Shown here in pieces: positions 43,184 to 51,081 of a stretch of DNA of 51,081 bases; within the stretch, counting starts at the first letter, position 1; each line of letters starts with the position of its first letter. Location: NCBI GenBank assembly GCA_005222975.1, contig NJBI01000022.1, positions 1 to 51,081 of the forward strand. The letters run 5' to 3'. The stretch is from Promethearchaeota archaeon Loki_b31 (GTDB lineage Archaea > Asgardarchaeota > Lokiarchaeia > Sigyniarchaeales > SOKP01). Both the position numbers and the translations under genes were made by a program. Below the pieces are notes generated by a model. The model had not been told where the DNA came from, ran no database searches, and saw only the letters and a program-made list of their open reading frames with translations.

Positions 43184-43858
43184 TTAAACGTCAGGAAATT
43201 CCAAAGCTTTAGCTTTCCCACCACCCATCATCTGCTCCATTCCTCCCGATGCTTGTGTTTGTAATTTAAAAATTCTTTGAACAAGCGTGTTCACACCAAA
43301 ACTACATAGAATATACCAAGCAGTAAAATTGATCCAACCAGCTTCTAATCTAATAGTTCTAGCAACGCCGTACACAAGGGCAGTCCATGGATATACCGTA
43401 TTACCCGTAGTACCCGCCATCATGTTACCTATCCACAATACATCGTTAGCATTCATTGGAGACAACGCAACGGGGCCACCCCCGAAAACTCCCCCCACCA
43501 GCGCAAATAGGATCATCATTGGAACGATTGTTATGCAACTGGGTAACATGCGCCTCAAAGCCATTTTCTGCTGTGATTGTTTTAACATCGAATCTAATCT
43601 TTCCCACCTCTTTCTTAACTTGTTATATTTTTCTGGATCCGTTTCAGCTAATTCAATGATTTTTTTTTTTTCTTCGTCGTGAGCCTTTGATATAACTTGT
43701 TTTCTATTAATTTCATCAGTATCAATTAACCATTTGGTTAGTGCCGTACTAATTATTGCCGTTACAGAAGCCATTAATAATATAAAAATCATGGACCCAG
43801 GCGGGAAGCTAATCCAATCTAAAAAAGCATTTGATTCTTGAGCAATAAATAAAAGCAT
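43184..43858 (-). CDS. YidC/Oxa1/EMC3-related membrane insertase (DUF106)
   Basis: 224 residues. One membrane helix near the N-terminus (FILLMASVTAIISTALTKWL), a charged coiled region of about 50 residues (YNKLRKRWERLDSMLKQSQQ), then further helices (MLPSCITIVPMMILFALVGG; FTAWYILCSFGVNTLVQ). This layout, three core helices with a cytoplasmic coiled hairpin, is that of archaeal Ylp1/DUF106 and eukaryotic EMC3/TMCO1. These help membrane-protein insertion beside SecY. It is indeed the next gene after secY, 97 bases on, same strand. Confidence 0.88.
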   Translation of the reverse strand: MLLFIAQESNAFLDWISFPPGSMIFILLMASVTAIISTALTKWLIDTDEINRKQVISKAHDEEKKKIIELAETDPEKYNKLRKRWERLDSMLKQSQQKMALRRMLPSCITIVPMMILFALVGGVFGGGPVALSPMNANDVLWIGNMMAGTTGNTVYPWTALVYGVARTIRLEAGWINFTAWYILCSFGVNTLVQRIFKLQTQASGGMEQMMGGGKAKALEFPDV

Positions 43859-43955
43859 GATTATATTGAAGTAATCTTAATAATTTTTTAAACTTTTCAG
43901 ATTAAAATTTTTTATTAAAGAAATGTGTTGCCATTTCTTTTGGATAAGATTCTCA

Positions 43956-45413
43956 TCAATCCATGCCTAAGAAAGCTCGCATGCCCGGATATTGCTGTGC
44001 TGCCATTTCTTTTGCGATTTGCTCAGAATATTGATGCACAATGCCTATAGCTATCAAAAGCCCCGTACCTGAAGTCAACGCACCTAGTGAGTCTGCGAAG
44101 AAACTCATTACAGCAATTATTATGCCGTTTAAGATTATTAGTGTTGGAATGTATCGTTTTAATATTCTCTCGATGATTTTATCTGAACTTCTAAATCCTG
44201 GTATTTGCATCCCAGAATCTATAATTTGCTGGGCTATATCGCGCGGTGCTAGCCCTGAGACATCGACCCACAGACGGCCGAGCATAATGCACAGAAATAT
44301 AAATATCATTAGATATATTATTGCTCTGATGGGGTCAGCTACCAACTGCTCCAATCCTTGAGGAGGGGTAAGGTAATAAAGTAAACAATTTGGTAGTGGG
44401 ACTAAATAATCACCACCACCTCCCCCCGTTGAAACACTTTTGAATTGACCTATTAAATCAAGTAGCCATTTATTATCGGGATTTCTAAAAGTAGAATTAG
44501 GTCCAGCAACAATTTGCCCAAAAAATAGAAAATTGGCGTATAGTGCGTTAACTAAAATAACCGGGATATTTGAAACATATAGTAACTTCATCGGATATTT
44601 CCCCTTAAAACCTCTATATCCCTTATAGGCTAACGGGATTTCGACTCTAGTAGACTCGAACCAAATAACTATTAGAAATATGCCCAAAGTCGTAATTCCT
44701 CCAAAAAGAGAAGGTAATCCGTCATGCCTCCAAAACAATTCAGCTGTATCTATATCAGGATCCGTCAAAGATTGAAAGAAAGCAACAACAATTCCTCTTG
44801 CACCTTCATTAGTACCTGCTTCAACAAAATTAAATAAATTCCAAAATATTTGTCCAGCAACACCAGTAGCAATAAATAAGGAGACTCCGCTTCCAATTCC
44901 CCAACCTTTTTGCAGTAACTCATCGAGTAAGATAATGATGACTCCAGAAAAAAGTAATTGCAAAAATATAATCGTTCCATTTTGAATGTTTAACGGTCCA
45001 AAAGCACCTCCGATAATATATGCGATGATATTGAACACAGTCAAAAACATTGCGAATACTTTTTGAGAACCGCTAAACATAGCCCGATCGTATGGATCGC
45101 TCATATCAACCTTTATGATTTTGGAACCTAAGAGTAATTGCATTATTAATCCTGCCGTTACTATTGGTCCTATACCTAATTCTGTAAGTGTACCTCTCTG
45201 ACTTGCTAAAATAACTCTTAACCAATGATAATAATCTGTGGTGGCTTTAGCATCTACTCCATAAAGCGGAATATTTGACATTATTAAATAGATTATTAAT
45301 GCGAGCCCTGTCCACATTAACTTTTCTTTGAAACTTACCTCTCTCTGGGGCTGCTTGAGTTCAGGCATTACCCGTACAAAAGGAGAGAAGAATTTGAGGA
45401 ATTTTCCGGTCAT
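43956..45413 (-). CDS. secY: Protein translocase subunit SecY (Sec61 alpha)
   Basis: 485 residues with ten membrane helices. Family signs: FKEKLMWTGLALIIYLIMSN at helix 1 with IPLYGVD (plug region), RGTLTELGIGPIVTAGLIMQ, KGWGIGSGVSLFIATGVAG, the cytoplasmic loop VEIPLAYKGYRGFKGKYPMK, and QIIDSGMQIPGFRSSDKII near the end. It forms the protein-conducting channel with SecE and Sec-beta. In most archaea it follows L15; here it is 20 kb away and on the other strand. Confidence 0.97.
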   Translation of the reverse strand: MTGKFLKFFSPFVRVMPELKQPQREVSFKEKLMWTGLALIIYLIMSNIPLYGVDAKATTDYYHWLRVILASQRGTLTELGIGPIVTAGLIMQLLLGSKIIKVDMSDPYDRAMFSGSQKVFAMFLTVFNIIAYIIGGAFGPLNIQNGTIIFLQLLFSGVIIILLDELLQKGWGIGSGVSLFIATGVAGQIFWNLFNFVEAGTNEGARGIVVAFFQSLTDPDIDTAELFWRHDGLPSLFGGITTLGIFLIVIWFESTRVEIPLAYKGYRGFKGKYPMKLLYVSNIPVILVNALYANFLFFGQIVAGPNSTFRNPDNKWLLDLIGQFKSVSTGGGGGDYLVPLPNCLLYYLTPPQGLEQLVADPIRAIIYLMIFIFLCIMLGRLWVDVSGLAPRDIAQQIIDSGMQIPGFRSSDKIIERILKRYIPTLIILNGIIIAVMSFFADSLGALTSGTGLLIAIGIVHQYSEQIAKEMAAQQYPGMRAFLGMD

Positions 45414-45662
45414 AGTTTATCAGCACAAAACCTTTAGTGAGTATAATCCTTTTTTATTAAAATAAAAGTTTCTCAATTGAGAAATGTAACTTAAAAAAAA
45501 ATGAATTTAAAAAAAACTTTTTGATTTAATAAGTTCATTTAAGTAGATATTTTGTTTCTTTACATTTCGAAAACAGTATCGTTAAAAAATAGTAGAAAAA
45601 AAATAATTTAAAAAAATTTTGAAATAATTTTTGCTTTGTTTTGCTGAAGAATCTTAACCCGT

Positions 45663-45962
45663 TTAAAATAATGAGCCAATTCCCGTAGGTTCTTCCTCAA
45701 CTTCTTCTTCCTTTTCTTTCTTCTTTTTCTTGGGGGCTGCTTTTGCAGACACTGAAGAAGCAACCGGAGCAGCCATCACTGGAGCTGCGGCGGCAGATTT
45801 GATTATTGTTTCAATGTCAGCCTCTTTAAGCCCTGCTACTACTTTTGTAAGTTGAGCTTTGTCAACAGTTACATCTACAGCTTTTAAGATTTTTTCGATG
45901 TTTGCTTCTGTAATCTTTTTATTTGCTTTATTAAGCAGTAACGCAGCATATATTGATTCCAT
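45663..45962 (-). CDS. rpl12: Ribosomal stalk protein P1 (L12)
   Basis: 99 residues. Helical N-terminal dimerisation domain (ESIYAALLLNKANKKITEAN), an Ala/Pro hinge, a Lys/Glu-rich segment and the conserved acidic end EEEPTGIGSLF that recruits translation GTPases. GAGGT precedes the ATG. Last gene of the L11-L1-P0-P1 operon. Confidence 0.95.
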   Translation of the reverse strand: MESIYAALLLNKANKKITEANIEKILKAVDVTVDKAQLTKVVAGLKEADIETIIKSAAAAPVMAAPVASSVSAKAAPKKKKKEKEEEVEEEPTGIGSLF

Positions 45963-46036
45963 CTTTTTATACCTCTTTTTTTTTATCCAATTATAATTAA
46001 AATTTGTGGTTATTTATTTTATTTAAAAAAATTAAT

Positions 46037-47002
46037 TTAATTACCAAATAAGCCTCCAATTCCAACTTCTTCTTCCTCATCTTCTTCAGATTTTTCTTTT
46101 TTATCTTCTTCTTTCTTAGTTGGAGCTTGTAGGTCTTCTCCAAGTACTATAGCCTTAATAGTGCTAGCATTTGATACGGCTTTTTGGATATATTTGTCCC
46201 TCATATCGTCAAAATAAACTGGTAATTCAAAAAGAATTCCAAGAGCCTCTCGGTGTGCTTTTTGGATTAATGGTTCAATCGTTTCTTTATCGATAATGCC
46301 TAGTTCTAAAGCCAAGCTTCGTGCGCCGAAGTATGCAGATGCAAGCTCTTGTTGGAATTGTTCCATATCCATATACAGAATTTCCTCAGGAACGATTTCA
46401 CCGTCGCTCCACGCGTAATGGATTTTAATAAGCGATTTAATTGGAGCTACACCTAACTTCTTTAAGACTGCTGCTTGTTTTACATTAACGTAATCTCCAG
46501 CTGAGTGCGTTCGCGTATCTTCTCTAACCCAAATCGTGTCGTTCTGGATTTTAGTTGGAAGTCGGAGCGTCATGTTTAATTCACTGATAACTTGTCCCGT
46601 GGGCAATCCTGTATCCCCCTCAGTAACCCAAATATCTACTGGTGTTATCTCGTTAGGTTTAGCAGAGACCATCCATTCATTTTCATTAAATATATTCTTT
46701 AATTCAAAGATATCTATGTTGGTAAAACATAATGCGGATTGTCCTGGAATTTTTTCAGCGAGTTCATCTAAGTTATCTTTTTTAGACTCGTGTTTATACT
46801 GTTCTACGGCTCTTAGTTGAAGCTTCTTTTTTGACATTCTTATTATTGCTTTCCCTCTTAAGATTTTTCGCATCTCTTGAATTTGCTTGTCGTTTAATCT
46901 CGCAACTTCTATTACAGCAACGGTTTTATGGTTTTTAAACAAATCAACTAAATGAACAACTTCATCCAATTTCCATTGATGTATTTCTTTTTTTCTGATC
47001 AT
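46037..47002 (-). CDS. rpl10: Ribosomal stalk protein P0 (L10)
   Basis: 321 residues. Starts with HQWKLDEVVHLVDLFKNHKT, rRNA-binding RKILRGKAIIRMSKK, then the archaeal/eukaryal insert and a C-terminal spine that binds P1 dimers. It ends in the same acidic stalk tip as P1 (EEEVGIGGLFGN). GAGGTG lies just before the ATG. Starts 4 bases after the L1 stop. Confidence 0.95.
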   Translation of the reverse strand: MIRKKEIHQWKLDEVVHLVDLFKNHKTVAVIEVARLNDKQIQEMRKILRGKAIIRMSKKKLQLRAVEQYKHESKKDNLDELAEKIPGQSALCFTNIDIFELKNIFNENEWMVSAKPNEITPVDIWVTEGDTGLPTGQVISELNMTLRLPTKIQNDTIWVREDTRTHSAGDYVNVKQAAVLKKLGVAPIKSLIKIHYAWSDGEIVPEEILYMDMEQFQQELASAYFGARSLALELGIIDKETIEPLIQKAHREALGILFELPVYFDDMRDKYIQKAVSNASTIKAIVLGEDLQAPTKKEEDKKEKSEEDEEEEVGIGGLFGN

Positions 47003-47006
47003 TTTT

Positions 47007-47735
47007 TTACACCTCTATACCCTTCAAAAACTGTTCATCAATTTTTATTGGATGTCCCATTGTAGTTTTTAAAAACATAGATTTAATATTGTTATATTTA
47101 TGAGGCATCTGATCAGCGATGTACTCAACGACAGCTTTCATGTTTTCAAATATTTTATCCTTATCCATAGATTTTTTTCCTACTTTAACTTGAATACTTG
47201 GTTGCTTCTTTAATTGAATTCGAATAACTTTTAAGTATCTCTCAATTGCCACGTTTAAATCATTTGGATTGGAAATAATACCATATCCACTTGGGAAAGG
47301 TTTTGGCATTTTACCTATTGGTCCAAGGAATCTCGCTAAATATCGAGCTACATTTGGCATCATTTTGTCTTCTACTACGAAGAAATTGTATTTCTTAACA
47401 AATTTTTTCTTATATTTTTTTTCTTCGTTATTTAGTTTGATTAAACCGTTTTTATCCATCGTTTCAAGTCCTAGATTCTTAGCTTCAAGAAGTATCTCGT
47501 CTGACGCAATTACGCATATGTTGGGTCTACCTTTAGTTATTATGTTATTAGGTAGTATTATTTCCTTATCGATCCTCTGCTTAGGATCCTTGAGGTTAAT
47601 GTCTTTCAAATTCATAATGAGGTCAATTGACTCGTCAAATTTCCTGACTTTATCTTTAAAGCCTTCCTTTTTAATAATCGAATGTTCAATTGCAGCATCT
47701 AACGATTTTTTTAATAGCTTGTCATCAACTTTCAT
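47007..47735 (-). CDS. rpl1: Ribosomal protein L1 (uL1)
   Basis: 242 residues, longer than the usual about 215 because of an internal lysine-rich stretch. Core: NIMNLK-type strand NLKDINLKDPKQRIDKEIIL, then PNVARYLARFLGPIGKMPKP and FENMKAVVEYIADQMPHKYN. It binds the L1 stalk and in archaea often represses its own operon. Its ATG follows the L11 stop by 3 bases. Confidence 0.95.
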   Translation of the reverse strand: MKVDDKLLKKSLDAAIEHSIIKKEGFKDKVRKFDESIDLIMNLKDINLKDPKQRIDKEIILPNNIITKGRPNICVIASDEILLEAKNLGLETMDKNGLIKLNNEEKKYKKKFVKKYNFFVVEDKMMPNVARYLARFLGPIGKMPKPFPSGYGIISNPNDLNVAIERYLKVIRIQLKKQPSIQVKVGKKSMDKDKIFENMKAVVEYIADQMPHKYNNIKSMFLKTTMGHPIKIDEQFLKGIEV

Positions 47736-47738
47736 TTT

Positions 47739-48272
47739 TTAGATCTCCCCCTTTATCATATCGTCATATTCTCCATTCTCAATCTTTTTCTGAATTACTC
47801 GCGGGTCCTCACCTTCTATTGTGGCTCCAATTGACAAAACCGTCCCTATTACGGTCTTTATAGCAGTTTTGAAGGTTTTATCTAAAAAGATGTCTTTTTT
47901 AGCGTTAACAACGTTAACTACCTGTTCAAGAGTTAAATCTCCAATTTTTTCCTCAGAACTATTTGAACTCCCTTTTTCAGCGCCTAATTCTTTTAAAAGT
48001 AGTGAAGCTGTACTTGGCGTCTCTACGAATATCTCAAACTGTTTTGTTTCGGGATCGCATTCGATTCTAACGGGTACCGTTAAACCCTTAAAAAGCATGG
48101 TTTTTTCGTTAACTGCGTCCACTACGTCCTTGATGTTTATACCTGTGGGTCCAACAGCAGGCCCAATAGGCGGCCCCCCACTAGCTGCTCCCCCTGTAAT
48201 CAAAGCTCGTACGACTATGCGCGTTTTTTCTCTTTCTTTACTCACATTTTTCACTTTTTTAATTAAATTCAC
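47739..48272 (-). CDS. rpl11: Ribosomal protein L11 (uL11)
   Basis: 177 residues from a GTG; two later GTG codons are possible. RALITGGAASGGPPIGPAVG with PTGINIKDVV is the hallmark N-terminal loop. C-terminal rRNA-binding part: LTLEQVVNVVNAKKDIFLDK, then TVIGTVLSIGATIEGEDPR. First gene of the stalk operon. NusG and SecE, common upstream neighbours in archaea, are not seen. Confidence 0.95.
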   Translation of the reverse strand: MNLIKKVKNVSKEREKTRIVVRALITGGAASGGPPIGPAVGPTGINIKDVVDAVNEKTMLFKGLTVPVRIECDPETKQFEIFVETPSTASLLLKELGAEKGSSNSSEEKIGDLTLEQVVNVVNAKKDIFLDKTFKTAIKTVIGTVLSIGATIEGEDPRVIQKKIENGEYDDMIKGEI

Positions 48273-48463
48273 AATTTAAAACCTATTTTTAAACATAGAA
48301 CAAACTACATGCCTTCAGACCAAAATTTCCAATATTTTTAAATATATTGGAACCGTAATCCTTTACGTTCTAAGTTTTGAAAAAATATAGGCTTAACTTA
48401 GTAAGAATGAAAAAGAAGAATAGTTAAAAAATTTTATTAAAAAATTTTCTAATGATATTAAGA

Positions 48464-48847
48464 TTAGTTCTTTCTTTTAGAAATAATCTTTTGAATAATA
48501 TTCTTCAATTCACTACCCTCAATCCTTTCATGTTCATAACCTCCAGCTGTAGGGACTAATTTCTCGACATCTTTTGCCCAAGAAAACTCTCGATCTTTTA
48601 ACCTTTCAATTGCTTTCTTCATATTTACTTTTGACCATCCTTTTAATTTAAGTATTGGTTCTGGCTTAAGTGTTATAACAGCTTTTTCTAAAAGCATTGA
48701 ATTAAATTCTAATATTTTTTGAATTGACTTGAGGTCTCTCTCTAATTTATGTCTTGTTATATTAGAGATGTCTGTTCTTTTTAAATTCCCCTCCCTACCA
48801 GCGATCATTGAATGCATTATATGAAAATTATTATTTTTTGTTGGCAT
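48464..48847 (-). CDS. Unknown small basic protein
   Basis: 127 residues, basic. A central helical part with VITLKPEPILKLKGWSKVNM and ERLKDREFSWAKDVEKLVPT, and a C-terminal helix. Not recognised. It lies 190 bases before L11 on the same strand, but a T-rich gap suggests separate transcription. Confidence 0.5.
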   Translation of the reverse strand: MPTKNNNFHIMHSMIAGREGNLKRTDISNITRHKLERDLKSIQKILEFNSMLLEKAVITLKPEPILKLKGWSKVNMKKAIERLKDREFSWAKDVEKLVPTAGGYEHERIEGSELKNIIQKIISKRKN

Positions 48848-48954
48848 GTATTTATTTATCTAATTAATAATATCATTAATTGAGAAAACAAATAGAATGA
48901 TTATAGAACTAAATCTATTCTAATTTTAAGAGTATTAAAGGGTAAGGTTGAGAG

Positions 48955-49800
48955 ATGATTCTTTGGATATTAAATAGTGATTCGGGCATTAAATTGTTAT
49001 ATAAATCATTTTTGAAAACAGACGCCGATGAGGATATTGTTTCTGGATTTTTAACGGCCTTTCACCATTTCTCTATGGAAGAGTTTCACCAATCACTGGA
49101 ATCTATAGAAATGGGTGGATTAAGGTGGATATATATATTGGAACCAAAATTCAAATTGCTTTTCGTTGCTGCTGGTATAAAAAGTACTAAAACGGAGATT
49201 TTGATGGGTAGACTTAATGTTATAAAAGAGTCTTTTATAAAAGAATTTAAGCCAGTTTGGATAAAAAAAGGACATAGTTGGAATGGAAATATGAATGTAT
49301 ATTTACCATTTCTTAAAGTAATTGAAGATTATTACGGCCAATGGGAGGAAGTGGAATCAATAAATCAAGTAGCGGACTTTTTTGATATTTTAGGAGTATT
49401 TCAACAAATTTTTATTATTTTGAGAAGTATCTTAGAAAATAAAATGTATAACAAATCAAAAAACATAGTTTTACAGAAAATAGAAAAAGTGTTTAAGCAA
49501 TTTAGAGAACAAGAGAAATTTAAAAACCAACCTGAATTGGAAAATATTACTTATTCAAAAGAGAATTGGTTCAACATAATAGATATTAGTTTGCTTAAAA
49601 GTGAAAAGGATATAGTTATCAAATTTTTAAAATCAATTCTTACCGAAGTAGTTAAAACATTGAAGGAAGTAAAAGGGAAAAATTTGTGTTTGAAGTATTT
49701 TAGTGAAGAAAGAGTTTATACCTATATTTTTAATAATATGGATCTATTAAAAGATTTAAAATTAGATATGTTTTTATTAGAACTGTTTTTGTTAATCTAA
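48955..49800 (+). CDS. Longin-like domain protein
   Basis: 281 residues. The first 115 look like an Asgard longin-type domain: WILNSDSGIKLLYKSFLKTD, SGFLTAFHHFSMEEFHQSLE, then SIEMGGLRWIYILEPKFKLL and a following helix. The rest is helical, lysine-rich and without known motif. Longin domains in eukaryotes are part of SNAREs, adaptor and TRAPP complexes and bind small GTPases. Assignment rests on the strand-helix order and the GFLTAF/SIEM phrases I associate with this group. Confidence 0.6.
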   Translation: MILWILNSDSGIKLLYKSFLKTDADEDIVSGFLTAFHHFSMEEFHQSLESIEMGGLRWIYILEPKFKLLFVAAGIKSTKTEILMGRLNVIKESFIKEFKPVWIKKGHSWNGNMNVYLPFLKVIEDYYGQWEEVESINQVADFFDILGVFQQIFIILRSILENKMYNKSKNIVLQKIEKVFKQFREQEKFKNQPELENITYSKENWFNIIDISLLKSEKDIVIKFLKSILTEVVKTLKEVKGKNLCLKYFSEERVYTYIFNNMDLLKDLKLDMFLLELFLLI

Positions 49801-49840
49801 ATTTAAAAACAAAAGCCTCTATGACGTCTTTGTGTTTTAC

Positions 49841-50044
49841 TTAGAACCTACAGCATAAACGACGACCAAAATCGAGATTATGTTTCAAATATTCATTAGA
49901 TAGTATTTCCATAACTTTTTCATAATCAAGTTGAGTATTATAATCCTTATTAACTATTTCAGGAATATCTTCAATTTCTATTCCTGGTATACATACTAAT
50001 CTAAATATCTCTTTCTTTACTTCTTCAGATATATCTTCAGTCAT
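49841..50044 (-). CDS. Unknown short helical protein
   Basis: 67 residues starting MTEDISEEVKKEIFRLVCIP. Acidic, helical and reminiscent of small helix-turn-helix or UBA-like folds (EIFRLVCIPGIEIEDIPEIV). No definite family. Convergent with the longin-like gene. Confidence 0.45.
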   Translation of the reverse strand: MTEDISEEVKKEIFRLVCIPGIEIEDIPEIVNKDYNTQLDYEKVMEILSNEYLKHNLDFGRRLCCRF

Positions 50045-50237
50045 ATAATAATAAATATTTAATTGATAAGAAAAATATTTTTATTAATTTTAAGAAAAAA
50101 GTTACAACACACGAGTTGCAACTGGTAGAAATAATTCTATTTATTTTTAATTCGAAAATTTACATAATTTAGCAATAAATAACAACAATTTGTATCTTTA
50201 GGAATTTTAAATTTAAATTGAGGACTAAAATAATTAG

Positions 50238-50915
50238 CTATTTCCGTTCTAAAATAACTTCATGGGTAATGGTACCTATTTTCTCTATAGACGCTTCCAG
50301 GATATCTCCCGGTTGTATTGGACCTATTCCGCTTGGAGTACCCGTTGCGATTATATCTCCTCTTTGCAAAGTAACGAACTTCGATAAATATTCTAAAATT
50401 TGAGGAATTTTAAACAACATATGTTTCGTATTAGAAAATTGTTTGGTTTCCCCGTTAATCTTTAATTGAATTGTTAGGTTATGTGGGTCGTTAATTTCGC
50501 TGTTTGGAACAATTATTGGTCCTATTGGTCCAAAAGTATCGAAATTTTTACTTCTATACCAAGGTAATTTTATATTTCTATCGCTAATTTGCATGGTTCT
50601 CGCAGTTAAGTCCAAGAAAATTGTATATCCTTGGATGTAATCGAAAGCATTTTCAACCGAAATGTTTTTACACATTTTGAAAATAACAAAAGCTAGTTCC
50701 ACTTCGTGATCTACTCGGTTATAACTTTGACTTTCATACAAAATTTTAGGATAAATAATTGGTTTATTATCAGTTACTAGCGTATTAAGTGTTTTAACAA
50801 AAAATACCGGTTCCGTAGGAATTGGTGCATTTGTTTCTCTAATATGATCCAAATAGTTCCGTCCTAGACATACAATTTTGGTTGGATTTATATTAGTATT
50901 GCCAATTTTTACCAT
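50238..50915 (-). CDS. Fumarylacetoacetate hydrolase-family protein
   Basis: 225 residues; the compact FAHD1/YcgM type. Starts near IVCLGRNYLDHIRET, with NRVDHEVELAFVIFK giving the metal-binding Glu pair, YTIFLDLTARTMQ, then KNFDTFGPIGPIIV and GDIIATGTPSGIGPIQPGD. Members hydrolyse acylpyruvates, decarboxylate oxaloacetate, or act in aromatic degradation. The substrate here is open. Its ATG comes directly after the stop of the upstream gene, a related copy, so the two are coupled. Confidence 0.9.
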   Translation of the reverse strand: MVKIGNTNINPTKIVCLGRNYLDHIRETNAPIPTEPVFFVKTLNTLVTDNKPIIYPKILYESQSYNRVDHEVELAFVIFKMCKNISVENAFDYIQGYTIFLDLTARTMQISDRNIKLPWYRSKNFDTFGPIGPIIVPNSEINDPHNLTIQLKINGETKQFSNTKHMLFKIPQILEYLSKFVTLQRGDIIATGTPSGIGPIQPGDILEASIEKIGTITHEVILERK

Positions 50916-51081
50916 TTAAGTCAACTCCTTCTCTAATACAACTTTGTTTGTCAAGGTACCAATTTTTTCGATCGATGCTTCTATCAAATCTCCAGGTTTG
51001 ATTGGTCCAATACCTGCGGGTGTTCCAGTTGCTATAATATCTCCTGGTTCCATAGTAAAAAACTTTGAAATATTTTCTAAA
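50916..51081 (-). CDS. Second fumarylacetoacetate hydrolase-family gene, partial
   Basis: Only the last 54 residues are in the window; the gene continues past the edge. The sequence LENISKFFTMEPGDIIATGT with PAGIGPIKPGDLIEASIEKI is closely similar to the end of the downstream copy. TAA at 50916-50918 is followed at once by the next ATG, so this is a tandem duplicate read as one unit. Confidence 0.85.
   Translation of the reverse strand, partial: LENISKFFTMEPGDIIATGTPAGIGPIKPGDLIEASIEKIGTLTNKVVLEKELT

Noticed and set aside
44765..44980. A 71-codon frame inside secY
   Set aside because: It is a shadow in another frame on the same strand of the strongly coding secY.
1..51081. CRISPR array or insertion sequence
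   Set aside because: No regularly spaced direct repeats and no transposase were seen; repeats present are local duplications.

Overview
The window reads as an AT-rich chromosomal segment of an Asgard archaeon, most likely Lokiarchaeia-like. The ribosomal proteins are archaeal/eukaryotic in type (S4e, L32e, L19e, L34e, L14e, P0/P1 with acidic tails). tRNA genes carry introns, and there are roadblock/LC7, longin-like and Yip1-like proteins. A selenocysteine system of archaeal/eukaryal type is present (SelB/EFSec, SepSecS and tRNA-Sec with a 9/4 fold). Everything here is by reading alone; no database search was run.

Layout. (1) 0-1 kb: decayed small ORFs. (2) 1.2-12.4 kb: a surface-glycan region with a GT4 glycosyltransferase, a methyltransferase, a large membrane-anchored glycoside hydrolase, three tandem radical SAM/SPASM genes (the third truncated), a GT2 glycosyltransferase, a tiny zinc ribbon, a LOG-like gene with an in-frame TGA, and a polysaccharide deacetylase-like gene. 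(3) 12.6-14.7 kb: two small unknown genes and a Cdc48-like single-AAA protein whose Walker B acidic pair is replaced. (4) 14.7-18.6 kb: a scar zone with a decayed ORF, CheY, a broken PAS-chemoreceptor and a broken NERD-helicase. (5) 19.0-24.4 kb: a ribosomal spc-type run, S4e(truncated)-L5-S14-S8-L6-L32e-L19e-L18-S5-L30-L15. (6) 24.4-34.7 kb: an ECF S component, secreted proteins, roadblock, SelB, zinc-ribbon coiled coil, two CoA-type Nudix genes, tRNA-Sec and SepSecS, an unknown gene preceded by a copied piece of SepSecS, and tRNA-Ile(UAU) with two introns. (7) 34.9-41.5 kb: two short coiled-coil genes with a TPR/MIT-like gene, SAM hydroxide adenosyltransferase, a Nudix-NMNAT fusion, RtcA, and a zinc ribbon-Yip1 membrane protein. 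(8) 41.6-48.3 kb: L34e-Cmk-L14e, tRNA-Ser, then on the other strand the YidC/EMC3-like DUF106 protein, SecY, P1, P0, L1 and L11. (9) 48.4-51 kb: unknown genes, a longin-like protein, and two tandem fumarylacetoacetate hydrolase-family genes, the last running off the end.

How it fits together. The translation backbone dominates. The usual archaeal order L15-SecY-(Adk)-DUF106-L34e-Cmk-L14e is split by about 17 kb, with SecY and DUF106 inverted. Three of the four parts needed to make and deliver Sec-tRNA are within about 6 kb; the O-phosphoseryl-tRNA kinase (PSTK) is not seen. The strongest points for a second look are the unusual tRNA genes (introns in D- and T-loops, and a eukaryote-like UAU isoleucine anticodon), the degenerate AAA protein, the radical SAM triplication with a localised variable segment, the likely AUA start of S8, and the 34.9-36.7 kb three-gene module of unknown function.
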